64,000 nucleotides of DNA from Pseudomonas urmiensis (GCF_014268815.2 NZ_JABWRE020000001.1:1803001-1867000), one strand, 5' to 3'; shown: positions 34,808-44,140, counted from the stretch's first letter. The notes: generated from the sequence alone by a model not told the origin. A program made the numbers and translations.

Positions 34808-35581
34808 TCAGGCGGCCCGCTCCAGCACATCCAGCAAATCGACGAACTCGCGCGACAACTTGTGCCCCGGCGCCAGGTGCACCAACGGCACTGAGGCCTG
34901 GTGCGACTCACGCATCTTGATCGAAGTGCTCAAGTACACCGGCAGCACCGGCAGGCCTTCAGCGCGCAGCTGGTCGACCAGCGTCTGGTGCAACGCCGTG
35001 CGTGCGGCGAACTGGTTGACCACGATCCCTTCGACGTGCAGCGCGGCGTTGTGGTCCTGGCGCAGCTCCTCAACCTCGGCCATGACGCTGAGCAGCGCCT
35101 GGCGCGAGAAGCTGTCGCAGTCGAACGGGATCAGCAGCCGCTCGGCCGCCAGCATGGCGCTGAAGGTGTAGAAGTTAAGCGCAGGCGGGGTGTCGATGTA
35201 GATCCGCTCATAGTCGTCCGACAGCGCCACCAGCAACTTGCGCAGCTTGTTGATCTTGAACTTGCTTTCAAGCTTGCTCTGTAGCTCGGCAAGGTCAGGG
35301 CTAGCGGTGATCAGGTGCAGGTTGGGGTAGCGCGTCTCGGTGATGGCGACGCGGTTCTTCTTGCCTTCTGGCGTGGCGCACAGGGTTTGGCGGAAGAAGT
35401 CGGCAATGCCCGCTGGAATGTCGTCGTTGGCCAGCCCGGTCAGGTAGTAGGTGGCATTGGCCTGGGGGTCGAGATCGACCAGCAACGTTCGGTAACCCTC
35501 GCCAGCGCTGGCTGCGGCCAGGTTGCAGGCGATGCTGGACTTGCCGACGCCACCTTTCTGATTGAATACGACACGACGCAT
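34808..35581 (-). CDS. Orphan ParA-family ATPase
   Basis: A 257-residue MinD/ParA-type ATPase. The deviant Walker A is [11 protein letters not shown], followed by [12 protein letters not shown] and Walker [12 protein letters not shown]. No ParB, centromere-like repeats or replication gene lies nearby, and the chromosomal parAB normally lies near the origin, so this is an orphan. Such proteins position chemoreceptors, polar complexes or plasmids in other bacteria. The ATG before [10 protein letters not shown] is favoured. It stands between a DUF2946/TonB unit and a diguanylate cyclase, with no clear operon link. Confidence 0.85.
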   Translation of the reverse strand: MRRVVFNQKGGVGKSSIACNLAAASAGEGYRTLLVDLDPQANATYYLTGLANDDIPAGIADFFRQTLCATPEGKKNRVAITETRYPNLHLITASPDLAELQSKLESKFKINKLRKLLVALSDDYERIYIDTPPALNFYTFSAMLAAERLLIPFDCDSFSRQALLSVMAEVEELRQDHNAALHVEGIVVNQFAARTALHQTLVDQLRAEGLPVLPVYLSTSIKMRESHQASVPLVHLAPGHKLSREFVDLLDVLERAA

Positions 35582-35704
35582 GGTGCAGTTCATCCCTGAG
35601 ATGCGCCGCTCGGGCGGCGCGCTGAAATGTCAGATCAGAGACAATCCTATGAAGGAAACATGACAGTATTAAGACAAGCCTTGTTACATTGTGCCGCACG
35701 GTGG

Positions 35705-37288
35705 TCAATCGTCAGCTTGGCTTACGCTCACCTGATTGCGCCCAGCACGCTTGGCTGCGTACAGCGCCCGATCGGCCTTGCTTAGGGTAGTTGCCGGTTG
35801 CTCATCGCCACTGACCTGCCACTGCGCCACACCCAGCGAAACGGTCACCGCGCCAACCGGTGCAATTGCGCTGTCTTGTACGCAGATTCGCAGCCGCTGG
35901 GCGACGGTACTGGCGATTTCCAGCGGCGCGCCGGGCAGCAGTATCAGGAACTCCTCACCACCTGTACGGCACAGTACATCACCTTCGCGGCAGCAGCGGC
36001 GCATCAGCTCGGCCAAGCGGCGCAACACCTGGTCGCCAACATCGTGGCCAAAACCATCGTTGATCCGTTTGAAGTGATCGACATCCATCACGATGACCGA
36101 GAAATCACGCCCCTCAGCCTCCAGCAGCGACAGGCTGAACTCCAGGCTACGGCGGTTGCCCAGCCCGGTCAGCGGGTCGGTCTGGGCGTCGCGGTTGAGC
36201 CGGCCGATGCGCTCTTGCAGCAAATTGAGACCAAACAATAAGGCGCGTTTGAGCTCGGCAGCTTCGAAGTACCAAGCCTTGACCCGGTGCAGCCGCTCTG
36301 CGGTTTCGGCGCGGTCCAGTGCCCGCGCGCCGGCGGCCAATTGCCAGAGCGGGCGGGTGATGGTCAGCGCCAGCCACCACAGCAACAGGCTGCCGACCAG
36401 TGCCAGCGGGACAGAGATGAAGATCACATTGAGGATCAGCTGGCGCAGCGGCGCTATGGTTTGCGCCAACGGCTGTTGCGCCACCACGCCCCAACCAGTG
36501 CTGGGCACCGTGGCAAAACCGGCTAGCATCTGCACGCCGACGCTGTTGGTCAGCTGACGGGTCCCGTCCTTGAGGGTGGCGAGTTGGTCGATCAGTTCAT
36601 TGCCACTGACTACCGTACCCACCCGCTGCGCATCAGGGTGATAGAGCAGGCGCCGGTTGCGGTCGACCACATAAAGGTAGGAGCCATCCTGGTAATAGTG
36701 CTCGCCGAGCAAGCTATTGAGGATGTTGTGCTCGCGCAGGTACAGACTGCCGCCGACATAGCCCAGGTAAGTGCCTTGGCTGTCGAACATCGGCTGCGAC
36801 AGCGCCACCACCAGATTGTTGGCTGATGACAGGAACGGCGTGGAGACCAGCGCCCGGCGCTCACGCAATGCCTCTTGCGAGCCTGGAGAATGAACCTTGG
36901 CGCCGAGCAAGTGGCGCAGTGAGGCGGGCGACACTGCGCGCAACACGCCTTGGGCGTCGATGACGAACGTTGAGTTGAAGGCGCTGCTTTGGCGCAGCAA
37001 ACGTTCAGTTTCTGCCAGCAGCGCTGCGCTGTGGTTCAGTTGCAACGCTTGAACCCCGGCGCTGAAACTCAGCTGTTGTAGGCCATTGCCCAGGAAAGTG
37101 TCGGTAATCGCCGCAAGCTTTGCGGCATACACCCGGTTGGATTCCAGTGAGTGGTCGATCAACAGCTGGCGCTGCACCCGGTAGCTGGCGAAGTAACTGG
37201 TCAGCAACATGAGCACGGCGGTAAGCGCCGAGAGCACGAGGATGAGTGTGCGCAGATCCAGGCGCAGTCCTTTTTTGGCGTGTGGCAA
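35705..37288 (-). CDS. Membrane diguanylate cyclase (Cache-HAMP-GGDEF)
   Basis: About 527 residues. TM1 (LILVLSALTAVLMLLTSYFA) is followed by a periplasmic dCache sensor of about 240 residues. TM2 (LILNVIFISVPLALVGSLLLWWLAL) leads to a HAMP-like linker and a GGDEF domain. The active site is GGEEF (in CRTGGEEFLILL), so catalysis is expected. The product-inhibition I-site REGD lies five residues upstream. It should make c-di-GMP in response to a periplasmic small ligand. A TTG start with GAGG upstream is preferred; an in-frame GTG four codons earlier is the alternative. No phosphodiesterase domain is attached. Confidence 0.88.
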   Translation of the reverse strand: MPHAKKGLRLDLRTLILVLSALTAVLMLLTSYFASYRVQRQLLIDHSLESNRVYAAKLAAITDTFLGNGLQQLSFSAGVQALQLNHSAALLAETERLLRQSSAFNSTFVIDAQGVLRAVSPASLRHLLGAKVHSPGSQEALRERRALVSTPFLSSANNLVVALSQPMFDSQGTYLGYVGGSLYLREHNILNSLLGEHYYQDGSYLYVVDRNRRLLYHPDAQRVGTVVSGNELIDQLATLKDGTRQLTNSVGVQMLAGFATVPSTGWGVVAQQPLAQTIAPLRQLILNVIFISVPLALVGSLLLWWLALTITRPLWQLAAGARALDRAETAERLHRVKAWYFEAAELKRALLFGLNLLQERIGRLNRDAQTDPLTGLGNRRSLEFSLSLLEAEGRDFSVIVMDVDHFKRINDGFGHDVGDQVLRRLAELMRRCCREGDVLCRTGGEEFLILLPGAPLEIASTVAQRLRICVQDSAIAPVGAVTVSLGVAQWQVSGDEQPATTLSKADRALYAAKRAGRNQVSVSQADD

Positions 37289-37416
37289 TCCTGACCTCAC
37301 TGACAGGCAGAGCGAGCGATAACCTTACTCGCTCTGCGCCATCGCAGCTATGTGGACGGTGAAACGGGAACAAACTGACGGGGCGCGTGAACAGCGGCTT
37401 TCAGAAAGCTCCCACG

Positions 37417-37884
37417 TCACTGGCTCTGGTTCAATTCATCTTCCACTTGCTGCATGCGCTCCTGCGCCAGTGCTTGGACCTTTTCATCCCGGGCACTTTC
37501 GCGCATCAGCCCGGTGAGCTTCTCGCTCAGCCGCTTGCCCTCGGCAGTTTCCCCCAGTGCCTTGGCCTTGGCTGGATCCTGGGTGGCCTGGACGATGGTG
37601 TCGAACTCGGCATCGCTGAAGTTCTGTTCGCTGTACAGCTTGAACAGGTCGTTGCGCTGGTCTTCGACGGTCAGGTGTTTGCGCAGCACGACCTTGATCT
37701 GCTCTTGCGGCACCTGCGGATGGGTCATGGCGAGCAACGCGGCCATGCGGCCGATGTTGTGCTCATAGGCATCCTGCAGGGGCAGGTTGGCAAGGATCTG
37801 CTCTTCACGAGTCGGTTTCTGGTCGCAAGCGGCGAGGGCGCCGAGCAGGAGCAGGGGCAGCAGCAGTTTGGGCAGGCGGATCAT
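37417..37884 (-). CDS. Small lipoprotein of unknown function
   Basis: The 155-residue protein has a lipoprotein signal peptide (LLLPLLLLGALAAC, lipobox LAAC) followed by Asp at mature position +2, which suggests retention in the inner membrane. The rest is charged and mostly helical, rich in Glu, Gln and Lys. It resembles periplasmic lipoproteins of unassigned role in Pseudomonas. It is on the same strand as the upstream side of the diguanylate cyclase but probably transcribed alone. I do not recognise a domain. Confidence 0.75.
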   Translation of the reverse strand: MIRLPKLLLPLLLLGALAACDQKPTREEQILANLPLQDAYEHNIGRMAALLAMTHPQVPQEQIKVVLRKHLTVEDQRNDLFKLYSEQNFSDAEFDTIVQATQDPAKAKALGETAEGKRLSEKLTGLMRESARDEKVQALAQERMQQVEDELNQSQ

Positions 37885-38086
37885 CGACAGGCAGGCCTTG
37901 GGCGCGGTAGAGGCGGCCAGTTTACCGGTTTTTCCCTCGCTAGCAGCACACGCCAGCCTGTCGGAATCAGGCCTTTTTCCCGACTTTGATTAAACGCATG
38001 GTTTTTGACACGACCTGCCCGCATACACCTGAATAGACCGGGAATCAGGGGCTTAGGCCCTTGTCTGGCAATCGGGGAGAAACGTT

Positions 38087-38278
38087 ATGAAAAGGTGCAT
38101 GGTGCAGGGCGACATGCTTGCAGATCGCACGTGCGAGCAGTATCCGACGGTTACGTTGTGCGAGGCGTGCATTCGCGAGGACGAGCAGTCAGGGCCAAAC
38201 CGGCAAATTCTTGTAGTCGAAGGCGCCAGCGACGGCGCGCTCGATGACACCTGTGAATGGTGCGGCCACCCAGCATGA
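38087..38278 (+). CDS. Cys-rich miniprotein, putative zinc-binding
   Basis: A 63-residue soluble protein with six Cys: C4, C16, C25, C28, C56 and C59. It includes two CxxC pairs (LCEACI, TCEWCG) plus H61, as in small zinc ribbons. GGGGAGAAA before the ATG is a good ribosome site. Its stop overlaps the ATG of the radical SAM gene (ATGA), so the two are translationally coupled. It could be a zinc-binding partner of the enzyme or, less likely, its peptide substrate. It has no Gly-rich leader break. I do not recognise a named family. Confidence 0.72.
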   Translation: MKRCMVQGDMLADRTCEQYPTVTLCEACIREDEQSGPNRQILVVEGASDGALDDTCEWCGHPA

Positions 38279-39696
38279 GCCCAACCATTTTCGGTGGCGC
38301 TGACGGTGCGCGGCTGATCGCCAGGCAGGGCCGCCAGCGCTCGGTGCTGTTCGTTTCTGCAGGCCTGCTGCAGCCGAAAAAACGCGATCACTCGCTGGCG
38401 CGGCGGCAACTGTACTTGAACTACGGTGCCCTGGGCCTGGCCACGCTGTGTGAGGTCAATGGCCTGGATACGCTGATGGTGCATGGCGAGCATGAACACC
38501 CCTCGGCGCTGGTGCAGCGCCTGCACCAGCAGGGGCGGATCAGTGCCGATACCCAGGTGCTGCTGTCGATCCCAAGTTTCTATGCCCTGGAGTGGTCGCG
38601 TCTGTTCTGTGAGGCAGTCAAGCGTGCCGACCGGGGGGCACGGATTGTGGTCGGTGGACGTTGGGTCACAGGTCCGGACAAGGCTTGGCTGCAGGGAGTG
38701 CTGCCGCACGCGGATCTGATCGTTCAGGGGGTAGGCGAGCAGCTCCTGCCCGGCCTGCTGGATTTCCAGGGGCAATGGCAGGCACCCGCTGATTGCGGTC
38801 TGAATCATCGCCTGGTCGAAGGCTTTGCACGCTATCAGCCAAGCATTGAAACCTCTCGCGGCTGTGGCCGCGGCTGCGCGTTCTGCGAAGAACGAGCGAT
38901 ACCACTGGAAGACCTCAAGGCGCCAACGCTGATCGTCAAGGAGCTGCAACGCATCATCGCCGACTATGGTGATCAAACGGTGCGTCCGTACTTTCAATCA
39001 TCCTACCTGGTGCCTAAGCGACGCTGGGCCGAGCAGCTTGCCGATCAGGTCCAGCGCGCGGGCATCGACGTCGCCTGGCGCTGCGAAAGTCGGGTCGACA
39101 GCGTCAAGCCCAATGCGGTGGCTGCTCTGGCGGCGGCCGGCATGAAAGTGATCGACCTGGGGCTTGAGTCGGCCTCGCTGCAGCAGCTTAGGCACATGAA
39201 CAAGGCGCCTGAGCCAAGGCGCTATCTCGACGCGGCCAGCGAGCTGCTCGAAACCTGCGCCAGCCACGGCATCTGGGTCAAGCTCAACGTGCTGCTGTAT
39301 GCCGGGGAAACGGCGCGCACGCTGGATGAAACGCGGCGCTGGCTGGATGCCCACGCCCAGTACTTCAAAGGCCTGTCGGTGGGGCCGGTGGTGGTCTATG
39401 GGCCGAACAGCCATTGCGCAGATTTTCTACAAGAGCTGCGTTTGCTCGGCGCATCGCCGGTTGACCCTGCCAGTGCCCAGGCCGGTGGCGTGACCCAGAT
39501 GCACCTGAGCGCTGAGCTCAGTTCCGAGCAGGCCGAGCTTGAGAGCCTGGCATTGTCCAGGCGCTACATGACGCAAAGCGACTACTTTGATCTGAAGTGT
39601 TTTTCCTATTACCCACGCGATTACAGCCATGCGCAGTTCGAACGTGATGTGGCCGCCTGTGATGTATCGCGGCTGCCTTTTCGCCTGCCGGCGTGA
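38275..39696 (+). CDS. B12-binding-type radical SAM protein
   Basis: The 473-residue protein has an N-terminal cobalamin-binding-like Rossmann domain (roughly 20-165: SVLFVSAGLL, then IVVGGRWVTGP and ADLIVQGVGEQLLP). A radical SAM barrel follows. The 4Fe-4S cysteines are C197, C201 and C204 (CxxxCxxC in SRGCGRGCAFCEE), and GLESAS is a SAM-binding stretch. No SPASM extension is seen. The DxHxxG cobalamin motif is not evident, so B12 may be absent. The reaction is unknown; relatives methylate or rearrange unactivated carbons. It is coupled to the Cys-rich miniprotein and followed 41 bp later by a dGTPase gene. Confidence 0.82.
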   Translation: MSPTIFGGADGARLIARQGRQRSVLFVSAGLLQPKKRDHSLARRQLYLNYGALGLATLCEVNGLDTLMVHGEHEHPSALVQRLHQQGRISADTQVLLSIPSFYALEWSRLFCEAVKRADRGARIVVGGRWVTGPDKAWLQGVLPHADLIVQGVGEQLLPGLLDFQGQWQAPADCGLNHRLVEGFARYQPSIETSRGCGRGCAFCEERAIPLEDLKAPTLIVKELQRIIADYGDQTVRPYFQSSYLVPKRRWAEQLADQVQRAGIDVAWRCESRVDSVKPNAVAALAAAGMKVIDLGLESASLQQLRHMNKAPEPRRYLDAASELLETCASHGIWVKLNVLLYAGETARTLDETRRWLDAHAQYFKGLSVGPVVVYGPNSHCADFLQELRLLGASPVDPASAQAGGVTQMHLSAELSSEQAELESLALSRRYMTQSDYFDLKCFSYYPRDYSHAQFERDVAACDVSRLPFRLPA

Positions 39697-39737
39697 TTGG
39701 CACGCGACGGTTTGATTGATTAGCTAAGGATGAGCCC

Positions 39738-40946
39738 ATGTATGAGAAAGATGTCAAAGACTATGCCCGCGAGCAGGAACAGCGGGTATCGCGGCTGGAA
39801 TACCGCGTGGTTTCGCACAACGATGGCCGTTCTGGCGGTCGCCAGGGTCTGATGCGCGACTATGCAAGGATTCTCTATTCTTCGTCGTTCCGTCGCCTGC
39901 AAGGCAAGATGCAGCTGCTGTGGATCGACGCCGGGCGCTTCAATCGCAATCGCTTGACCCACAGCCTTGAGGTCGCGCAGATCGCCCGCTCGATCGCCAG
40001 CGACCTGGAACTCAAGGACACGGTGGTCGCCGAAGCCGCAGCACTTGCCCACGATATCGGCAACCCGCCGTTTGGCCATCACGGTGAAACCGTGCTCAAT
40101 GAGCTGTGCCAGAGCTGTGGCGGCTATGAAGGCAACGCCCAGGCGTTTCGCATCCTGCGCACCTTGGAGCGCAAGCACCATGCCTACGACGGATTGAACC
40201 TGAATGTGCGCACCCTGATGGGAGTGACCAAGTACTTCCATCTTCGCCAAGACGACCCGAAGAAATTTCTCTATGACGACGATCATGCGTTTTTAACTGG
40301 CGAGCTGGCCAAGCACGATGTGCAGATCGTCAAAAGCATCGATGCCGAAATCATGGACCTGGCCGACGAGATCGCCTACGCCGCGCATGATCTGGAAGAC
40401 GCCTTGAGTTTCGGGTTGATCAGCCTTGGCGAGATCCTGCACGAGTTCAAGATCAGTGAAAAGTTTTCCGACGCCTACGACACGATCGAGCGCCTGGCCA
40501 AGGAGGTCCAGAACGATGCCATGCAGGCTCGCCGTTCCGGGTCGTCAGAGGAATACGCCATGGTGTTGAAGAAGGAATTGACCTCCAAGATCGTCAATAC
40601 CCTGTGTGAAGATATCGGACTGGTCGGCGGCAAACTTGGCTACAAGCAGCACGGTAAACTGGCCGAGGGCCTGAAGAAACTGCTGTTCAAGGCCATCTTG
40701 CGCAAGAAGGACGTGCAACTCTACGAAAAGCGCGGCGAGCAGGTTATTCGCAGGCTGTTCGAGGTCTATACCGATGAACGCTACAACAAGGACAACATGC
40801 TCCTGCCGCCAGAGCTGCGCTCGGTCCAAGGGGACCGCAAACGTCTGGTGACTGACTATATCGCCGGCATGATGGACCTTTACGCCATGCAGGAATACGA
40901 GCGGTATTTCGGCAAGGGCAGCCTTGATGGTTATTACTTCAAGTAG
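39738..40946 (+). CDS. dgt: Deoxyguanosinetriphosphate triphosphohydrolase-like HD protein
   Basis: A 402-residue HD-domain enzyme. The metal-binding set starts at H75 (RNRLTHSLEVAQIAR), then the HD pair H105-D106 in ALAHDIGNPPFGHHGE and a later Asp in MDLADEIAYAAHD. These are dGTPase signatures; the family cleaves dGTP (or other dNTPs) to the nucleoside and triphosphate. It resembles the shorter dgt-like branch rather than the E. coli 505-residue form. Codon use looks less GC-rich than neighbouring genes. It follows the radical SAM gene by 41 bp and could share its transcript. Related enzymes act in dNTP control and in phage defence. Confidence 0.88.
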   Translation: MYEKDVKDYAREQEQRVSRLEYRVVSHNDGRSGGRQGLMRDYARILYSSSFRRLQGKMQLLWIDAGRFNRNRLTHSLEVAQIARSIASDLELKDTVVAEAAALAHDIGNPPFGHHGETVLNELCQSCGGYEGNAQAFRILRTLERKHHAYDGLNLNVRTLMGVTKYFHLRQDDPKKFLYDDDHAFLTGELAKHDVQIVKSIDAEIMDLADEIAYAAHDLEDALSFGLISLGEILHEFKISEKFSDAYDTIERLAKEVQNDAMQARRSGSSEEYAMVLKKELTSKIVNTLCEDIGLVGGKLGYKQHGKLAEGLKKLLFKAILRKKDVQLYEKRGEQVIRRLFEVYTDERYNKDNMLLPPELRSVQGDRKRLVTDYIAGMMDLYAMQEYERYFGKGSLDGYYFK

Positions 40947-41043
40947 GCGCCAACCAGGGCCGAGGTGCCGCCTGGAATCAGGTGATTTGCCAAGGCCCTG
41001 CCAATCGCGTAGAAAACCGCCTTTGCCCACGGCCTAGAGTGCA

Positions 41044-41541
41044 ATGAATAGCTGGACGATCACCTCGGTAAACCCTGATGCCATCGATGAGGTAGTGTCC
41101 TTTGTCGATAGCGCCCGCCGTGCGCTTTTTCCCATGCTGGCGGGAGCACCACTGCCTGCTGACCTCGGGCGTTTTGCCGCAACTTACCTGGACGGCGACG
41201 GCCACTTTCTGATCGCTCGTGACCAAGCTCGCTTGGTCGCAGCCATTGGCTATCTGCCTTACGACCAGCGCTTTGCCCAACTCAATTATCGCGGGGTGAA
41301 CACGGTTGAGATCGTCAGATTGTTCGTCCTGCCGGACTATCGCCGCTGTGGTCTGGCTCAGGCGCTGTTCCAGGCGTTGCGCGAATGCGCGGTGAACGCC
41401 GGGGTCGAGCTGCTGTACCTGCATACTCATCCGTTCTTGCCGGGGGCGATCAGCTTCTGGGAGCGCCAGGGGTTCGAGATAATCGATGTCGAACAGGATC
41501 CGCTTTGGCGTACCACCCATATGCAGTTGTCGCTAAGCTAG
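41044..41541 (+). CDS. GNAT-family N-acetyltransferase
   Basis: The 165-residue protein contains VEIVRLFVLPDYRRCGLAQALFQAL, the GNAT motif A with its acetyl-CoA loop (R/Q-x-x-G/A; RRCGLA here). Motif B-like LYLHTHPFLPGAISFWERQGFEI follows. The substrate is unknown. It is oriented like dgt, about 100 bp downstream, and ends 9 bp from the convergent OprD gene. Confidence 0.83.
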   Translation: MNSWTITSVNPDAIDEVVSFVDSARRALFPMLAGAPLPADLGRFAATYLDGDGHFLIARDQARLVAAIGYLPYDQRFAQLNYRGVNTVEIVRLFVLPDYRRCGLAQALFQALRECAVNAGVELLYLHTHPFLPGAISFWERQGFEIIDVEQDPLWRTTHMQLSLS

Positions 41542-41550
41542 CGCTGCGCT

Positions 41551-42897
41551 TCAGAACCCACCCGTCAAAGGGAACTCGACCGCCAAGCGAATCTGATCGG
41601 CATCCAGCTCGGCTTGCGCGGTATTGCCCCGATGCATGTTGTGACGCAGCGAGAAGGCAGTGCCTTTGGCCTTGCCGCTTTGCACTACGTAGCGCGCTTC
41701 CAGATCACGCTCCCAGTGCTTGCCGCCCTTGCCATAGCCCAGGTACGCATAGCCGCCATGCTGATCGACATGGCTGCCATCGATATCGAAGCCGCGTACA
41801 TACAGCGCGGTCAGGTTCAGCCCGGGCACGCCATAGGCGCCCATGTTCAGGTCATAGCGCGCCTGCCACGACTTCTCGTTGGGGGCGTTGAAGTCGGACA
41901 GCTGCACGGCGTTGCTGATGAAGATCGCGCCGCGGGTGACATAGTCGAACGGGGTGTTGCCATCGACCTGCTGCCAACCGAGGCTGAAGCCGTGCGGCCC
42001 GTGGTTGTAGCGCGAGACCAGGCTCCAGGTGGTGTTGTCAATCTGCCCGGAGAGGGCTTTGCCGGTGTCGCTGGTGCGGTACAGGTTGAGATCCAGGCTC
42101 AGGCTGCGCCGATCATCCAGGGCATGGCTGAGGGTGCTGCCCAGGTAGTGTTGGTTCCAGCTGTCCTCATAGCGCGAAGTGTAGAGACTGGCGCTGACTG
42201 CGCTGCTCGGGTTCCACACCGCACCGGCCAGGTCGAAGCTGTTGCCCTTGCGTGCATTGGAATAATTCACCACGAAGCCTTGATTGTGACTGGAGGCGTT
42301 GCGGTCGGTACTTTCGGTGAAATGCCCGGCGACCAGCTTGAGGGTGTCGATCTCGTTGCTGGTAAGGAACAGTCCGGTCGCGGTCTCGGGCAGCAGGCGA
42401 CTGTCCGAGGAGCTGAAAACGGGCGTCTTGACTCGCTGCTCGCCATAGGACAGCACTGTGTTGGACAGGCGCAGCTTGAGCGCCGCGCCGCCACGGCTGT
42501 ACTCGTTCTTCGGGTGGCCCTGATTGTCCACGCCCAGCAGGCGCGCTTTGCCGGCGCGGCCGCCGCCGCTGTCGAGCTGCACGCCGAGGTAGGCATGGGC
42601 ATCGACGCCGACGCCGATCAGGCCTTGGGTGAAGCCGGACTGCACGCTGCCCATCAGGCCGTAGGCCCATTCCTCGGCTTTACCGTTGCGTTCGCTGCGC
42701 GGCTTGTAGGCGTTGCGCGCGCTGCTGTTGCTGCCCCCATGACGGTAGTCGCGCTGGTCGAACACGCTGCGGTTGAGCAGGCTCCAGGTGCTGTCTTGGA
42801 CAAAGCCGTTGGACTGCGACTGGGCAGACTCAGCCGCGGCCAGGGCGCTGATGCCCAGCCAGGGCAGCGCCAGGGTCATGCGTAGCAAAGGGCTCAT
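41551..42897 (-). CDS. OprD-family outer-membrane porin
   Basis: The 448-residue protein has a signal peptide (LALPWLGISALAAAES). An 18-strand barrel of OprD type follows (STWSLLNRSVFDQRDYR near the start, the YEDSWNQHYLG stretch, terminal Phe). OprD porins take up carboxylates, amino acids and small peptides. The ATG overlaps the pseudoazurin stop (ATGA), so it appears to be the last gene of the riboswitch-controlled operon. The frame is open 48 codons upstream, but that would lie inside the previous gene. Confidence 0.87.
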   Translation of the reverse strand: MSPLLRMTLALPWLGISALAAAESAQSQSNGFVQDSTWSLLNRSVFDQRDYRHGGSNSSARNAYKPRSERNGKAEEWAYGLMGSVQSGFTQGLIGVGVDAHAYLGVQLDSGGGRAGKARLLGVDNQGHPKNEYSRGGAALKLRLSNTVLSYGEQRVKTPVFSSSDSRLLPETATGLFLTSNEIDTLKLVAGHFTESTDRNASSHNQGFVVNYSNARKGNSFDLAGAVWNPSSAVSASLYTSRYEDSWNQHYLGSTLSHALDDRRSLSLDLNLYRTSDTGKALSGQIDNTTWSLVSRYNHGPHGFSLGWQQVDGNTPFDYVTRGAIFISNAVQLSDFNAPNEKSWQARYDLNMGAYGVPGLNLTALYVRGFDIDGSHVDQHGGYAYLGYGKGGKHWERDLEARYVVQSGKAKGTAFSLRHNMHRGNTAQAELDADQIRLAVEFPLTGGF

Positions 42898-43334
42898 TGA
42901 CCAGCCTCCAGTTTCTCCAGTTGCACCTGCAGGCGGGCTTTGGCGCGGGCGGGGAGGTTGTCTGGCAGCGACTGAGTATGCCCGGTCGGCTCGCCGACCT
43001 GGATCAGCATGACCATGCCCATGGCCAGGTGTGGAATGCACTGGATGCCGTACAGCCCCGGTACCCTGAAGGTCTGCTCGACGGGCTGGTTGAGCTTGCT
43101 CTTGAACGGCTCGGCACCGGTGGGCAGCAGGGTGGCGATGCTGGCTGCGTTGTGCCCGTTCTGCGTAGGCAAGAAGCGCACGCTGTCGCCCGGCGCGATG
43201 CGCAGATGGTCCGGCTCGTAGACCATTGCGCCGTCGGCGCCACGGTTGAGCATTTTCACTTCATGGACTTCAGCCAAGGCCTGCGGGGCGAGCAGGGCGC
43301 TAGAAAGCAGCAGGGCAAACGGGCGCAACAGCAT
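42894..43334 (-). CDS. Pseudoazurin-type blue copper protein
   Basis: The 146-residue periplasmic cupredoxin has a signal peptide (LLLSSALLAPQALA). The copper ligands are all present: H61 in NGHNAAS and C99, H102, M107 in GIQCIPHLAMGM, with pseudoazurin spacing. Pseudoazurins carry electrons, often to denitrification enzymes or quinoprotein dehydrogenases. Neither lies nearby. It is 17 bp after the ATPase gene and overlaps the porin gene, so it is embedded in an ABC-uptake operon, which is unusual. Confidence 0.87.
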   Translation of the reverse strand: MLLRPFALLLSSALLAPQALAEVHEVKMLNRGADGAMVYEPDHLRIAPGDSVRFLPTQNGHNAASIATLLPTGAEPFKSKLNQPVEQTFRVPGLYGIQCIPHLAMGMVMLIQVGEPTGHTQSLPDNLPARAKARLQVQLEKLEAGQ

Positions 43335-43351
43335 AGCGAGAACTTCCAGGT

Positions 43352-44140
43352 TCAGGGGGCGCGAAAGCGCAGGATGCGCGCGCCGTCGTAAGGGTCGGTG
43401 AGGTAGTGGGCGTGCACGCCAAAGGTGCTCAGCAGACGCTCAGGGGTGAGCACCTCAAGTGGCTTGCCAAGCGCGACCAGACGGCCCTGGTCGAGCACTG
43501 CCAGACGGTCGCAAGTCAGTGCCTGGTTGAGATCGTGCAGCGCGACCAGGGTCGTTACCTGCAGCGCCTGCACCTGTTGCAACAGGCTCAACTGGTGCTG
43601 GATATCCAGGTGGTTGGTCGGCTCGTCGAGCAAAAGCACCTGCGGTCGTTGCGCCAAGGCGCGGGCGATGTGCACGCGCTGACGCTCACCACCCGACAGG
43701 CTATGCCAGAGCCGCTCGCGCAAGTGCAGCGCATCGAGGTTGAGCAAGGCCTGTTCGACGATGCTGCGGTCGTCTTTAGAGAACGGCGCGAGGGCCGACA
43801 ACCACGGCGTGCGGCCGAGGGCCACGGCATCGTAGACGCTGATGGCGTCGCTGGTGTCGGCTTGTTGCTCGACCAGGGCCAGGCCCTGTGCAACCCGGCG
43901 CCGGGGCATCTGCGCCAGGGGCTCGCCAAGCAATTGCACCGTGCCGCTACTGGGTTTGAGCAAGCCGGCCAGAAGTTTGAGCAGGGTCGACTTGCCCGAA
44001 CCGTTGGGGCCGACCACGCCCAGGGTTTCGCCAGGGATCACTGCCAGGTCGATGTCTTGCAGCACCGTGCGCCCGCCCAGGCGCAAACTGAGGCCCAGGC
44101 AGGACAACGGCGCCACCTGCAAGGCTGTCATTATCGTCAT
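43352..44140 (-). CDS. ABC transporter ATPase, cobalamin/siderophore (FecE/BtuD) type
   Basis: The 262-residue ATPase has Walker A VGPNGSGKSTLLK, signature LSGGERQRVHIARAL, Walker B VLLLDEPTNHLD and a switch His in LVALHDLNQAL. This fits the FepC/BtuD/HmuV group serving FecCD permeases. It overlaps the permease by 4 bases. Together with the binding protein and permease it makes a full importer behind a cobalamin riboswitch. Confidence 0.92.
   Translation of the reverse strand: MTIMTALQVAPLSCLGLSLRLGGRTVLQDIDLAVIPGETLGVVGPNGSGKSTLLKLLAGLLKPSSGTVQLLGEPLAQMPRRRVAQGLALVEQQADTSDAISVYDAVALGRTPWLSALAPFSKDDRSIVEQALLNLDALHLRERLWHSLSGGERQRVHIARALAQRPQVLLLDEPTNHLDIQHQLSLLQQVQALQVTTLVALHDLNQALTCDRLAVLDQGRLVALGKPLEVLTPERLLSTFGVHAHYLTDPYDGARILRFRAP

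Noticed and set aside
34808..35581. Chromosome or plasmid partition locus
   Set aside because: No parB, parS repeats, replication initiator or other plasmid gene is nearby.
38087..39696. A radical SAM RiPP (peptide natural product) cluster
   Set aside because: The enzyme has no SPASM domain or peptide-recognition domain, there is no transporter or protease gene, and the small protein looks like a zinc ribbon rather than a leader-core peptide. Kept only as a weak alternative.
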